Below are positions 15,506 through 23,739 of a stretch of 64,000 bases of DNA, one piece after another. The DNA lies in contig OY970387.1 of the NCBI GenBank assembly GCA_963719485.1, positions 3,596,001 to 3,660,000 on the forward strand, read 5' to 3'. The notes under the pieces were generated by a model, which saw only the letters and a list, made by a program, of their open reading frames with translations, was not told the origin of the DNA and did no database searches. The position numbers and the translations under genes were made by a program. Every line of letters starts with the position of its first letter. Position 1 is the stretch's first letter. The DNA is from Bog-473 sp963719485. Its GTDB lineage: Bacteria > Actinomycetota > Acidimicrobiia > Acidimicrobiales > RAAP-2.

Positions 15506-17143
15506 TCAATGCGTTGCAGATTTTTCGGCCCGGCGGCGTTCGGCCCGGCGCTCGGACTCGAGGCGCTCGAGGTCGCTCGCCCCGTGGTCGACGAAGGTCA
15601 TCGCCTCGGCCAGCGCCCGGTGCCCCGCGACCTCCGCAATCGCTCGGTGCATCTGTTGGGCCACCCTCCGGTACGCGGGATGGCCCTGTGGTCCTGACCG
15701 CAGTTCGATGAGGTGCATGGCCTCGCGCGCGTTGAACTGCATGACGTAGCGGATGCGGTGGGCCAGCGCGACGACGTAGGAAGCCTGCTCCGGGAAGTCG
15801 GGCACCAACGAGCGGTAGAGCTCCTCGGCGCGGTCGATCGCTTCGTCGTAGCGCTCCCCCAGCCCGGCGTCGGCCACGAGTTCGGGCATGTCGTACCCGA
15901 GCGAGATACCGAGACGCTGCCACTCCATGGAGAGCATCCGGTGGCGCTGCAGGTCGCGGAACGCGCCGTAGTCCGTGACGAGCTCGAATCGGTAGTCGGT
16001 CCGTTCGAAGGCGCGTCCGGGCCGATGCCGGCGATTGCGCCGGTCGCCCACGTAGGCGTCGAGCAACGCGACGCGGTCCTCGTGACCGAGGAGCCGGACC
16101 CGGCGGGCGGCCTCGCGCTCGCTGCAGCCGAGGTGGGCGAAACAGGCTGCGACCAGCACCTTTTCTTCCCCGTCCGGGTCGAAGTCGAGCAGGGTGACTT
16201 CCGGCTCACCGCCACCGACCGACGGCGCATCGAGCGGTCCAAGCTCCGGCCACAGGCGGGACACCAGGCCAGCCGTGCGGTCCCGGGTCGACGCGACGTA
16301 CTCGGACCACTCGCCACCGCGCGCCGGGACGTCGACGCGCTGGAGGAAGGACGGGATCACCTTGCGCAACTCGTGCAGCATCATGTCGGCGTAATGGCGG
16401 GCTTCGGGAAGCGGGTGCGCGCGCATGCGCAGGAGCAGCTGCTCGTAGGACTGGCCGGTGCCGTAGATGCCGATGTTCGACAGCGACGCCGCCGGCAGAA
16501 GGCCACGCAGCGCGTCGAGGGACTTGGCGCGGGTCGCCTGGCGGTAGACGAAGTCGCTGTCGCCGGCCTGTTGGGGAAAGCGCTCGGCCACCCAGGCCTG
16601 CATCTGTGGCAGGAGGGCGCCGTAGGTGTCGAACACGCGATCCATCTCCCCGACGAAGCGTGCCCCGTGCGCAGAGTCGAGGATCTCGGGGGGGCGGAAG
16701 TATCGGTATTGCCCGTTCTCGAGCCGCTGGTTGTACGCGATGTACCGCGTCGACTGCTCGAGGTACGCCATGAGGCGCCCCCACTCGAGCACCTTCGACA
16801 GCACGTTCGAGGCCTGCTCGCAGGCGAGGTGGACACCCCCCAATTGCGCGACCGAGTCGTCGCCGTACTCGACGAAGACCTTCTCGTAGAGCTGCTCCGC
16901 ACGGGCCAGTCCGACGGTCGCGTCGACGGTCGCATCCCCCGAGATGTCGAGCTCCCCGACGAACTCGTCGAGGAAGAGGCGCCGCAGGCTCTTGGGCGAG
17001 CGGGAGTAACGGGCGAACAGCGCTCCCTTCACGACTTCTGGCAGGTTGACCAGGGCAAATACCGGCCGATCCAGGTTCGTGACGTAGCGGCGCAGCACGG
17101 CTTCCTCGTCGGCCGTGAATCGCTCTTCTGAGTAGGGGAACAT
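15506..17143 (-). CDS. Tandem-duplicated ThyX-like (flavin-dependent thymidylate synthase fold) protein
   Basis: A 545-residue protein made of two ThyX-type domains (about 1-270 and 310-545). ThyX makes dTMP with FAD, using the motif RHR-x2-S-x-N-E-x-S-x-R-Y. In repeat 1 the motif reads WGRLMAYLEQSTRY (121-134): the first Arg-His is lost but E-x-S-x-R-Y is kept. In repeat 2 it reads RHRMLSMEWQRL (400-411): RHR-x2-S is kept but the second half is lost. So each half keeps a complementary part of the signature. Such two-domain ThyX relatives may not be true thymidylate synthases. ATG 17143 has TATGGT nine bases upstream and no Shine-Dalgarno. It lies downstream of the helY-like gene. Confidence 0.82.
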   Translation of the reverse strand: MFPYSEERFTADEEAVLRRYVTNLDRPVFALVNLPEVVKGALFARYSRSPKSLRRLFLDEFVGELDISGDATVDATVGLARAEQLYEKVFVEYGDDSVAQLGGVHLACEQASNVLSKVLEWGRLMAYLEQSTRYIAYNQRLENGQYRYFRPPEILDSAHGARFVGEMDRVFDTYGALLPQMQAWVAERFPQQAGDSDFVYRQATRAKSLDALRGLLPAASLSNIGIYGTGQSYEQLLLRMRAHPLPEARHYADMMLHELRKVIPSFLQRVDVPARGGEWSEYVASTRDRTAGLVSRLWPELGPLDAPSVGGGEPEVTLLDFDPDGEEKVLVAACFAHLGCSEREAARRVRLLGHEDRVALLDAYVGDRRNRRHRPGRAFERTDYRFELVTDYGAFRDLQRHRMLSMEWQRLGISLGYDMPELVADAGLGERYDEAIDRAEELYRSLVPDFPEQASYVVALAHRIRYVMQFNAREAMHLIELRSGPQGHPAYRRVAQQMHRAIAEVAGHRALAEAMTFVDHGASDLERLESERRAERRRAEKSATH

Positions 17144-17190
17144 GCCCGGCCAACCATAGAACGAGGGTGACGCGACGGTGGCGGATGGGT

Positions 17191-19311
17191 TCAGACGCCC
17201 GGTAGACCCCCCGCCACGACGCCCCTGAGCACGAGGTTGACGGCTTCGCGGGCGGCAGTGGCCACCTCGGTGTCGACCGCGGTGTGCGAGACCTGTTGGG
17301 CCAGATCGGCGACCGACTTCATGGTGCGGACGAAGTCGCCCGGCGCCAGCTCGCCCACGTCGCGTGCGGCCACGCCGAGTGCAGTCGAGAAGGAGGCCCC
17401 CCTCGCCCAGGAGGCCACCGCGGTGGCCAGGCCGGGCGCAGGCTGGCGGGTGCGGGGAACGTGATGGACCTCCTCGACGCCCCGGATGCGTTCCGCCAGG
17501 GTGATGACGGCGTCGCCGCGCCATGCGAGCTCGGCCCGGCGCTTGTCGCCGAGTCGGTCCTGCAGGGGTCCCCGCTTCTTGTCCCGACGGGGTCCGTGTT
17601 GGCCCGGCAGGCGGCGCGCGCGGCGCGGCTCGAAGACCACGGCCGAGAGCACACCGGCGAGGACGGCCGGCTCTGCTCCGGCGAGGACGTCGGCACCGAG
17701 CGCTTCGGCGATCAGGAGATCGGCCTCGTGGTAGATCCGGGAGAGCCGGCGTCCCGCAGGCGTCAGGGCCCAGCCATCGAGGTAGCCCATCCCCTCGAGG
17801 ACGTCGACGCGGTAGCTCAGTTGCTGCAAGAGCAGATCCGGCGTGCGGGCCTGCCATTGGGCGAAGGAGCGTTGCAGCACCGCACCGGCCGTCTCGCGGT
17901 CGAACCGGGCCACCAGGTTGACCGCGAGGTTGTAGGTGGGCCGGAAGGCCGAGCGCAGGTCCGGCGGCGGGGCCGAGGCCACCCGCGCCGCCTCGGCAAA
18001 GGTGATCTCGTTCGACCAGGCAACGACGGCGTGACCTTCCTCGTCCAGCCCCCGCCGTCCGGCGCGGCCCGTGAGCTGCAGGTACTCCCCCGACGTCAAG
18101 GTGGCACGCCCGGCCCCGCCGTACTTAGTGAAGCGCTCGATCACCACCGAGCGCGCCGGCATGTTGATGCCGAGCGAGAGCGTCTCCGTGGCGAAGACGA
18201 CCTTGAGCAGCCCGGCGGCGAAGCATTCCTCCACGGTCTCGCGGAAGAGCGGGACCAAACCGGCATGGTGGGCCGCCACCCCGCGCTCGAGGCCCTCGAG
18301 CCAGTCGTCGAACCCGAGCACGGCGAGATCGTCGTCTCCGAGTGGTTCCACGCGCCGTTCCGCGACCTGGCGGATGGCGGAGCGCTCTGCGGCATCGGTC
18401 AAGCGGACACCGTCGCGTACGACCTGGTGCACCGCATCGTCGCACGCCGCGCGGCTGAAGATGAAGACGATGGCGGGCAGCATCTCGCGCCGGCCGAGCT
18501 CTTCGACCATCTCGGTGCGTCGGGGGGCGCGAAAGGGCAGGCGCGGACCTCTCCCCCGCCCCTGCCAGTGGGCCGACCGTCCCTGCAACGCGCGCCGCAC
18601 CGCCTGGTCGATACGCAGGCCCTCGCCACCCGGCTTCCCGTTGTCGAGCAGGAGGGGGCACAGCAACGTCTCGTCGTCCTCCCGGCGGTGGACGGCGAAG
18701 TGGTGCCGGAGGACGATCGGGCGCTGGCGCTCGACGATCACCGCCGTGTGTCCGCGCACCGTCCGAAGCCAGCCACCGAGCTCGTCGGCGTTGTTCACCG
18801 TGGCAGAGAGGCACACGAAGCACACTTCGGATGGGCAGAGGACGAGGACCTCTTCCCAGACTCCGCCCCGATACGGGTCTTGGATGAAGTGGACCTCGTC
18901 GAGCACGACCGTGTGGAGCCCCTCGAGGAGATCGGATCCGGCGAGCAGCATGTTGCGCAGCACCTCGGTGGTCATGACGACCACCGGTGCCCTGGGGCGG
19001 AGCGTCGTGTCGCCGGTGAGCAGACCGACGTGCTCCTCTCCGTAGGACGCGACCAGCTCGGCGTACTTCTGGTTCGACAGGGCCTTGAGCGGCGTCGTGT
19101 AGAAGGCTTTTCCGTGCGCGGCCAGGGCCCGGTGCACTGCGTACGCCGCGACCAGCGTCTTGCCCGACCCGGTCGGAGCGGACACCAGGACCGAGTGTCC
19201 GGAGTCGAGCGCCTGAAAGGCCTCGTGCTGGAAGTCGTCCAGGGCGAACGGCAGGTCGGCCTCGAACTCCGCCGCCCCCGCCGTCGTCTCGACGGGCCAC
19301 GGGGACGTCAA
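17191..19311 (-). CDS. helY: Mtr4/HelY-like DEAD/DEAH-box RNA helicase
   Basis: A 706-residue superfamily 2 helicase. Motif I APTGSGKT is at 45-52, DEVH at 138-141, SAT (CLSATVNNADEL) follows, and motif VI is QLTGRAGRRGLDEEGHAVV. These place it with the Ski2/Mtr4/HelY group of RNA helicases. It is about 200 residues shorter than mycobacterial HelY. Position after tatC matches the mycobacterial order (tatA-tatC-helY). TTG 19311 overlaps the tatC stop (TTGA), which fits coupling, though a later start cannot be excluded. Confidence 0.87.
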   Translation of the reverse strand: MTSPWPVETTAGAAEFEADLPFALDDFQHEAFQALDSGHSVLVSAPTGSGKTLVAAYAVHRALAAHGKAFYTTPLKALSNQKYAELVASYGEEHVGLLTGDTTLRPRAPVVVMTTEVLRNMLLAGSDLLEGLHTVVLDEVHFIQDPYRGGVWEEVLVLCPSEVCFVCLSATVNNADELGGWLRTVRGHTAVIVERQRPIVLRHHFAVHRREDDETLLCPLLLDNGKPGGEGLRIDQAVRRALQGRSAHWQGRGRGPRLPFRAPRRTEMVEELGRREMLPAIVFIFSRAACDDAVHQVVRDGVRLTDAAERSAIRQVAERRVEPLGDDDLAVLGFDDWLEGLERGVAAHHAGLVPLFRETVEECFAAGLLKVVFATETLSLGINMPARSVVIERFTKYGGAGRATLTSGEYLQLTGRAGRRGLDEEGHAVVAWSNEITFAEAARVASAPPPDLRSAFRPTYNLAVNLVARFDRETAGAVLQRSFAQWQARTPDLLLQQLSYRVDVLEGMGYLDGWALTPAGRRLSRIYHEADLLIAEALGADVLAGAEPAVLAGVLSAVVFEPRRARRLPGQHGPRRDKKRGPLQDRLGDKRRAELAWRGDAVITLAERIRGVEEVHHVPRTRQPAPGLATAVASWARGASFSTALGVAARDVGELAPGDFVRTMKSVADLAQQVSHTAVDTEVATAAREAVNLVLRGVVAGGLPGV

Positions 19312-20114
19312 CGCCCGAGCAGCTTCCCGATACCGATGGAGAGGAAGTAGAAGAAGATCAGCGGGACGGCCAGGGCGAACATGGAGAACGGATCAGAGCT
19401 CGGGGTGAAGACGGCGGCGATCACCACGATGATGATGACGGCCCAGCGCCACGACTTCAGCAGGCGGGCGGGTGTCACGACGCGTGCGAGCTCGAGGGAG
19501 ATGAGGACGACCGGGAATTCGAAGGTCAATCCGAAGATCGTCATCATCAAGAGGATCAGGCCGAGATATGGGATGGGGTCGTAGATCGCCTGCAGGTTCG
19601 GGCCACCGACGGACTTCAGCCAGCCCAACGCGTGCGGCAGTGTGATGTACGCCGTGGCCGCCCCGAGGAGGAACAGCACGAAGGCGCTTGTGACGAAGGG
19701 GATGGCGTAGCGACGCTCGGACGCCTTCAGGCCCGGCGTCACGAAGCGCCAGATCTGGAAGAGGATGATCGGCGACGCCAGGACGAGTCCACCGAAGAGA
19801 GCGATCTTGATCCGCAGCGTGAGGCCGTCGAGCGGGGAGGTCACGAAGAGGTTGCAGGTGCCGTTGGACGCAATCAGGAGTGACGAGGCCCCCTTGCTCG
19901 TGTGGTGCCTGGTCGATGCCTCGACGCTGCAGAGCGGGTGCAGGAGGAAGTTCAGGATCGGCTCATAGGCGAAGACCGCGATAGTGGCGCCCACGACGAG
20001 CGCGAGCACGCAGATGATCACGCGGCGCCGGAGCTCGCCGAGGTGCTCCCCCAGCGTCATGTTGTCCGGGGACGGACGGTTCTTCCGCTTGGCCGTGAAG
20101 GGAAGCGTGACCAC
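19308..20114 (-). CDS. tatC: Twin-arginine translocase subunit TatC
   Basis: A 268-residue integral membrane protein with six predicted helices, the receptor for twin-arginine signal peptides. It has the conserved MTLGEHLGELRRRVI N-terminal segment, the periplasmic region with FVTSPLDGL and the KIALFGGLVLASPIILFQIW helix, all typical of TatC. GTG 20114 is taken as start; the ATG at 20060 (MTLGEHLGEL) is an equally good candidate and would remove 18 residues. It follows the tatA/B gene by 16 bases, in a spacer containing three copies of TGAAC. Confidence 0.93.
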   Translation of the reverse strand: MVTLPFTAKRKNRPSPDNMTLGEHLGELRRRVIICVLALVVGATIAVFAYEPILNFLLHPLCSVEASTRHHTSKGASSLLIASNGTCNLFVTSPLDGLTLRIKIALFGGLVLASPIILFQIWRFVTPGLKASERRYAIPFVTSAFVLFLLGAATAYITLPHALGWLKSVGGPNLQAIYDPIPYLGLILLMMTIFGLTFEFPVVLISLELARVVTPARLLKSWRWAVIIIVVIAAVFTPSSDPFSMFALAVPLIFFYFLSIGIGKLLGR

Positions 20115-20130
20115 GGTCGTGTCGTTCAGT

Positions 20131-20613
20131 TCAGTTCAGTGTCGGGTCGCCGGGGAGGACGACGCCGGACGGCTGGGGGTTCCGAGCCGGGACGTCGGCC
20201 CGGATCGGTGTGGGCGTCGGCGTCGGTACCGGTTCGGCCGGTGCTTCCGCCCCGCCATCCGGCCCGGCAGACCCGGCCTCAGCGTTCTCGGGGGCGGCCC
20301 CAACGTCAGCCGTGCCGTTGAGGTCCTCGGGTGCCGGAGGTTGGAACGACCCGTCGGGCTCCTCGTCCGAAGCCATGTTCGAAAGGTGGTTGAGCAGCGC
20401 GGACGGCGAGCGGGCCAGCCGGGCGATCTCCGATGTCGCGGGCAGGTCGGGCATGGTGCTGCGCACCTCGGACTCCATCCGGTGCCTGAATTCGTTGAAG
20501 GAGCGCCAGGCGCCACCGACCTGCCGGGCGACCTGAGGAAGCCGATCAGGCCCCAGGAGGATGATGGCGACCACGGCGATCACGAGCAACTTGCCTGGGT
20601 CGAGGTTGAACAT
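20131..20613 (-). CDS. tatB: TatA/TatB-family twin-arginine translocase subunit
   Basis: A 160-residue protein with one N-terminal membrane helix (LLVIAVVAIILLGPDRLPQV), the diagnostic L-G-P-x-x-L-P hinge and an amphipathic helix (ARQVGGAWRSFNEF). A long Pro/Ala/Glu-rich tail follows from residue about 85. The proline after the hinge and the long second helix with EFRHRMESEV favour TatB over TatA, but actinobacterial TatA/B are hard to separate by eye. It pairs with tatC downstream. The gene follows pafA, as in mycobacteria, where pafB and pafC intervene; both are absent here. Confidence 0.87.
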   Translation of the reverse strand: MFNLDPGKLLVIAVVAIILLGPDRLPQVARQVGGAWRSFNEFRHRMESEVRSTMPDLPATSEIARLARSPSALLNHLSNMASDEEPDGSFQPPAPEDLNGTADVGAAPENAEAGSAGPDGGAEAPAEPVPTPTPTPIRADVPARNPQPSGVVLPGDPTLN

Positions 20614-20635
20614 GTGCCTTGACTCTACGGTGCCG

Positions 20636-21994
20636 CTACAGGGACTGGATGAGCCGCTCGACCCGCTCGTCGTGGGACTTGAACGGGTCCTTCAACAGCA
20701 CCGTGCGTTGGGCCTGGTCATTCAGCTTCAGGTGGACCCAGTCCACGGTGAAGTCGCGCCGGCGCTCCTTCGCCCGCTTCACGAACGCACCGCGGAGCCT
20801 CGCCCGGGTCGTCTCCGGCGGCTTGGTCATGGCCTCGGTGATGGCGTCGTCGGTACACGTCCGTTCCATTTCGTCACGCTGCTGCAACTTGTAGAAGAGG
20901 CCCCGGCTGCGGTCCACGTCGTGGTACATGAGGTCGATCATCGCCACCTTGGGGTGTGAGAGGGACACGTCATGGCGAGCCCGCATCTGCTCGACGAGAC
21001 GGTGCTTGGCGACCCAGTCGCACTCGCGCCACAGTGAGGTCGGATCGGCCTCGAGACCCTTCAGGCAGTGCTCCCACATGTCGAGAGCCCGGTCCTCCTC
21101 GGGAGAGAGGCCGCGCCGGTCCCGGAATTTCAACGCGCGTTCCAGGTACTCGCCCTGGATGTCCAACGCGCGCATCTCGCGGCCGTTGGCCAGGCGCACC
21201 CGGCGTTGGCAGGTGATGTCGTGGCTGATCTCCCTGATGGCCCGGATGGGGTTCTCGAGGGTGAGGTCGCGCAGGACGGTCGAGGAGTCCTCGAGCATGG
21301 CCAGCAGGATGGACGTGGTCCCGACCTTGAGGAACGTGGCGTACTCGCTCATGTTTGAGTCGCCGACGATCACGTGGAGGCGCCGGAACCGCTCGGCGTC
21401 GGCATGTGGCTCGTCCCGCGTGTTGATGATGGGACGACTGCGCGTCGTGGCGGAGGAGACGCCTTCCCAGATGTGCTCCGCACGCTGGCTCAGGCAGAAG
21501 ACGGCACCCCGGGCCGTCTGTAGGACCTTCCCGGCCCCGGCGTAGATCTGGCGCGAGACGAGGAACGGGATGAGCACCTCGGTGTAACGGTTGAACTCGT
21601 CGTTTCGTTCGGTCAGATAGTTCTCGTGGCAGCCATAGGAGTTGCCAACGGAGTCGGTGTTGTTCTTGAAGAGGTAGACCTCGCCGCGGATGCCTTCCTC
21701 GCGCAGTCGCGCCTGCGCTCCGATGACCAGTTGCGCCAGGATCCATTCCCCCGCCTTGTCGTGGACGACGACGTCACTGATGCGATCGCACTCGGGCGTC
21801 GCATATTCGGGGTGGCTGCCGACGTCGAGGTACAGACGCGCGCCGTTCTCGAGAAAGACGTTGGAAGACCGTCCCCACGAGACCACGCGACGGAAGAGGT
21901 AACGCGCCACTTCGTCGGGGCTGAGACGGCGCTGGCCGCGCAGGGTGAAGGTCACCCCGTATTCGTTCTCGATTCCGAAGATCCGACGCTCCAC
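20636..21994 (-). CDS. pafA: Pup-protein ligase PafA
   Basis: A 452-residue ATP-dependent ligase joining the C-terminal glutamate of Pup to substrate lysines. The glutamine-synthetase-like fold shows RRIFGIENEYGV at the N-terminus, DVGSHPEYATPECD, FKNNTDSVGNSYGCHENYL and SATTRSRPIINTRDEPHADA. The C-terminal small domain ends DWVHLKLNDQAQRTVLLKDP. Length equals mycobacterial PafA as I know it. GTG 21994 has TACGGT seven bases upstream and no Shine-Dalgarno, suggesting its own leaderless promoter besides read-through from prcA, whose stop is 20 bases upstream. Confidence 0.96.
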   Translation of the reverse strand: MERRIFGIENEYGVTFTLRGQRRLSPDEVARYLFRRVVSWGRSSNVFLENGARLYLDVGSHPEYATPECDRISDVVVHDKAGEWILAQLVIGAQARLREEGIRGEVYLFKNNTDSVGNSYGCHENYLTERNDEFNRYTEVLIPFLVSRQIYAGAGKVLQTARGAVFCLSQRAEHIWEGVSSATTRSRPIINTRDEPHADAERFRRLHVIVGDSNMSEYATFLKVGTTSILLAMLEDSSTVLRDLTLENPIRAIREISHDITCQRRVRLANGREMRALDIQGEYLERALKFRDRRGLSPEEDRALDMWEHCLKGLEADPTSLWRECDWVAKHRLVEQMRARHDVSLSHPKVAMIDLMYHDVDRSRGLFYKLQQRDEMERTCTDDAITEAMTKPPETTRARLRGAFVKRAKERRRDFTVDWVHLKLNDQAQRTVLLKDPFKSHDERVERLIQSL

Positions 21995-22001
21995 CAGGCC
22001 A

Positions 22002-22007
22002 ACCGTA
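22002..22007 (-). promoter_or_regulatory. Putative -10 element (TACGGT) for leaderless pafA
   Basis: On the minus strand TACGGT lies seven bases before the pafA GTG, between the prcA stop and pafA. No ribosome binding site is present. Confidence 0.4.
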
Positions 22008-22014
22008 CTGCTGC

Positions 22015-22687
22015 CTATGGCAGGAGTTGTGCCAGCTCCCCTTCGTCGATCCGCCGGAAGGTGCGCCGCCCATTTCCCCGGCTCAGAATGGCCACTTCCA
22101 GGTCGTCGGCCGCCAGGGTCCTGTCGGGGCCGGCCAGAGCGGCTGTGGCCGCCATGACGGCCGCGGCCAGGTCCCATTCGGCCTGCCAGGCGGCGGCGAC
22201 GCGCTCGGTGATCGTCTCGGCGTCGCCGCCCAGCACGGCAAACCGGTCCTCGTCGGTGATCGTGCCCTCGTAGGCGATGTGGTACAGCTGATTCCCAGCC
22301 CTCGCCCAGCTCGGCCACCAGAATTTCGACCTCGAGCGGCTTCATCTCGTGGGTGAAGACATTGCCGAGGTACTGCGCGTAGAGGTTGGCCAGTGACCGG
22401 GCGTCGACGTCTTCGCGACTGTAGGCGTACCCCTTGGTGTCGGCGTGGCGAACTCCGGCCACCCGGAGCTGGTCGTACTCGTTGTACTTGCCGACCCCGC
22501 CGAAGGCGATCCGGTCGTAGATCTCGCTGATCTTGTGCAACGACCGCGACGGGTTCTCGGCCACCATCGCGATGCCGACGTCATACGTGGTCGCAACGAG
22601 GGAGCGGCCGCGGGCGATGCCCTTCTGGGCGTACTCGGCCCGGTCCTTCATGACCTGCTCGGGCGCGACGTAGTAGGGCATGCTCAT
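22015..22687 (-). CDS. prcA: 20S proteasome alpha subunit PrcA, interrupted by an apparent frameshift
   Basis: Alpha-type subunit forming the outer gated rings of the 20S core. The N-terminal 134 or so residues (MSMPYYVAPEQVMKDRAEYA...SISLHK-type helix, IAFGGVGKYNEYDQLRVAGV) run in one frame to VEILVAELGEGW. The sequence then continues one base out of frame as NQLYHIAYEGTITDEDRFAV to the C-terminus ELAQLLP. The junction, at 22293-22296, reads TGGGAATCAG; dropping one base, or adding GA (TGGGAGAATCAG), restores the expected protein. Both halves are well conserved, so I regard the gene as functional and the shift as error or very recent. The ATG overlaps the prcB stop (ATGA). Confidence 0.85.
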
Positions 22688-23487
22688 GACGCACGCTCCG
22701 CCTGCCTGCGCTCCACCAGCGCACCGAAGCGCTCGGCCACCTCGTCCTCCGGGACTTCCCGGTAGCCCGCTGCGTCGACCACAGCGATGATCGGGTAGAT
22801 CCCCCGCACCGGGTCGGGTCCGCCCGTCGCGGAGTCCTCGTCGGCGGCGTCGTAGAGCGACTGAATGGCGAGGTCGACGGCCTCGTCCCGGGCCATGCCC
22901 TCCCGCCAGCCGAGCTTGACCGTGCTGCGCGCATCGCGTCCGCCCGACCCCGTGGCCTGGAAGTCGGTGTCCTCGTAGTGGCCGCCGGTGACGTCGTAGT
23001 TGAAGATGCGACCCATGTCGCGGGCGGTGTCGAAGCCGGCGAAGAGCGGGACGACGGCGAGCCCCTGCATGGCCAGGGGCAGGTGCTGGCGGACCATCTG
23101 GGCCAGCTGGTTGGCCTTCCCCTCGAGCGAGAGCGTGGCGCCCTCGACCTTCTCGTAGTGCTCGAGCTGGACCTGGAAGAGCCGGACCATCTCGATGGCC
23201 ATGCCCGCCGTTCCCGCGATGGCCACCGCAGAGAAGCGGTCGGCCGGGAAGACCTTCTGCATGGCGTGATGGGCGATGATGTTGCCGGCCGTGGCCCGCC
23301 GGTCTCCGGCCATCACCACGCCGTCCGCGTAGCGAAGCGCGACCACGGTGGTGCCGTGCGGCACCGGGACGCCGGCCCCCACCTCGAAGGTGGGTGACGG
23401 CGCGTCGGGGCGGCCCGAAGTCATCCGCAGCAGGCCAACGAAGTCCGGACCCGGATCACGCTCCGGGGGAAAAAGGGGAAGGGCCAC
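22684..23487 (-). CDS. prcB: 20S proteasome beta subunit PrcB
   Basis: A 267-residue catalytic subunit. A 45-residue propeptide ends PVPHG and is removed autocatalytically to expose Thr46 (TTVVALRYADGVVMAGDRRA). The conserved Asp and Lys around DRRATAGN and HHAMQKVF are present. Asp/Glu-rich C-terminal segments match actinobacterial PrcB. It overlaps prcA by four bases, ensuring stoichiometric translation, and lies six bases after pup. The ATG 23487 start gives a propeptide of normal size. Confidence 0.96.
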   Translation of the reverse strand: MALPLFPPERDPGPDFVGLLRMTSGRPDAPSPTFEVGAGVPVPHGTTVVALRYADGVVMAGDRRATAGNIIAHHAMQKVFPADRFSAVAIAGTAGMAIEMVRLFQVQLEHYEKVEGATLSLEGKANQLAQMVRQHLPLAMQGLAVVPLFAGFDTARDMGRIFNYDVTGGHYEDTDFQATGSGGRDARSTVKLGWREGMARDEAVDLAIQSLYDAADEDSATGGPDPVRGIYPIIAVVDAAGYREVPEDEVAERFGALVERRQAERAS

Positions 23488-23493
23488 GGAGTG

Positions 23494-23700
23494 TTACTGC
23501 CCACCCTTTTGCACATAGTTGCGGACGAACTCCTCGGCGTTGTCCTCGAGCACCTCGTCGATCTCGTCGAGGAGGTCGTCCAGTTCGGCCTTGATCTTCT
23601 CGCCCCGCTCCGAGGTGGCCGGCGCGGCCTCTTCGACCTCGGTCTCGGACTCGGTCGTCCGCGCACCCGAGCCCTTCCTCTTCTGTTCCTGTTCTGCCAT
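23494..23700 (-). CDS. pup: Prokaryotic ubiquitin-like protein Pup
   Basis: A 68-residue, mostly disordered tag. The C-terminal half has the coiled-coil region that docks on Mpa (IKAELDDLLDEIDEVLEDN) and ends EEFVRNYVQKGGQ. The terminal Gly-Gly-Gln is the form that Dop must deamidate to Glu before ligation by PafA. Charged N-terminal residues (MAEQEQKRKGSGART) are typical. The gene is flanked by dop and prcB in the usual order. Confidence 0.97.
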   Translation of the reverse strand: MAEQEQKRKGSGARTTESETEVEEAAPATSERGEKIKAELDDLLDEIDEVLEDNAEEFVRNYVQKGGQ

Positions 23701-23739
23701 CGTTGCGTGTCCCCGTCCTGTGTCCGTGCGTTCTTTCGC

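Noticed and set aside
14697..15749. Ser-rich open frame on the plus strand
   Set aside because: It is the complement of the Asp/Glu-rich DUF4193 arm (GAC/GAG read as serine/threonine-type codons) and runs through intergenic DNA.
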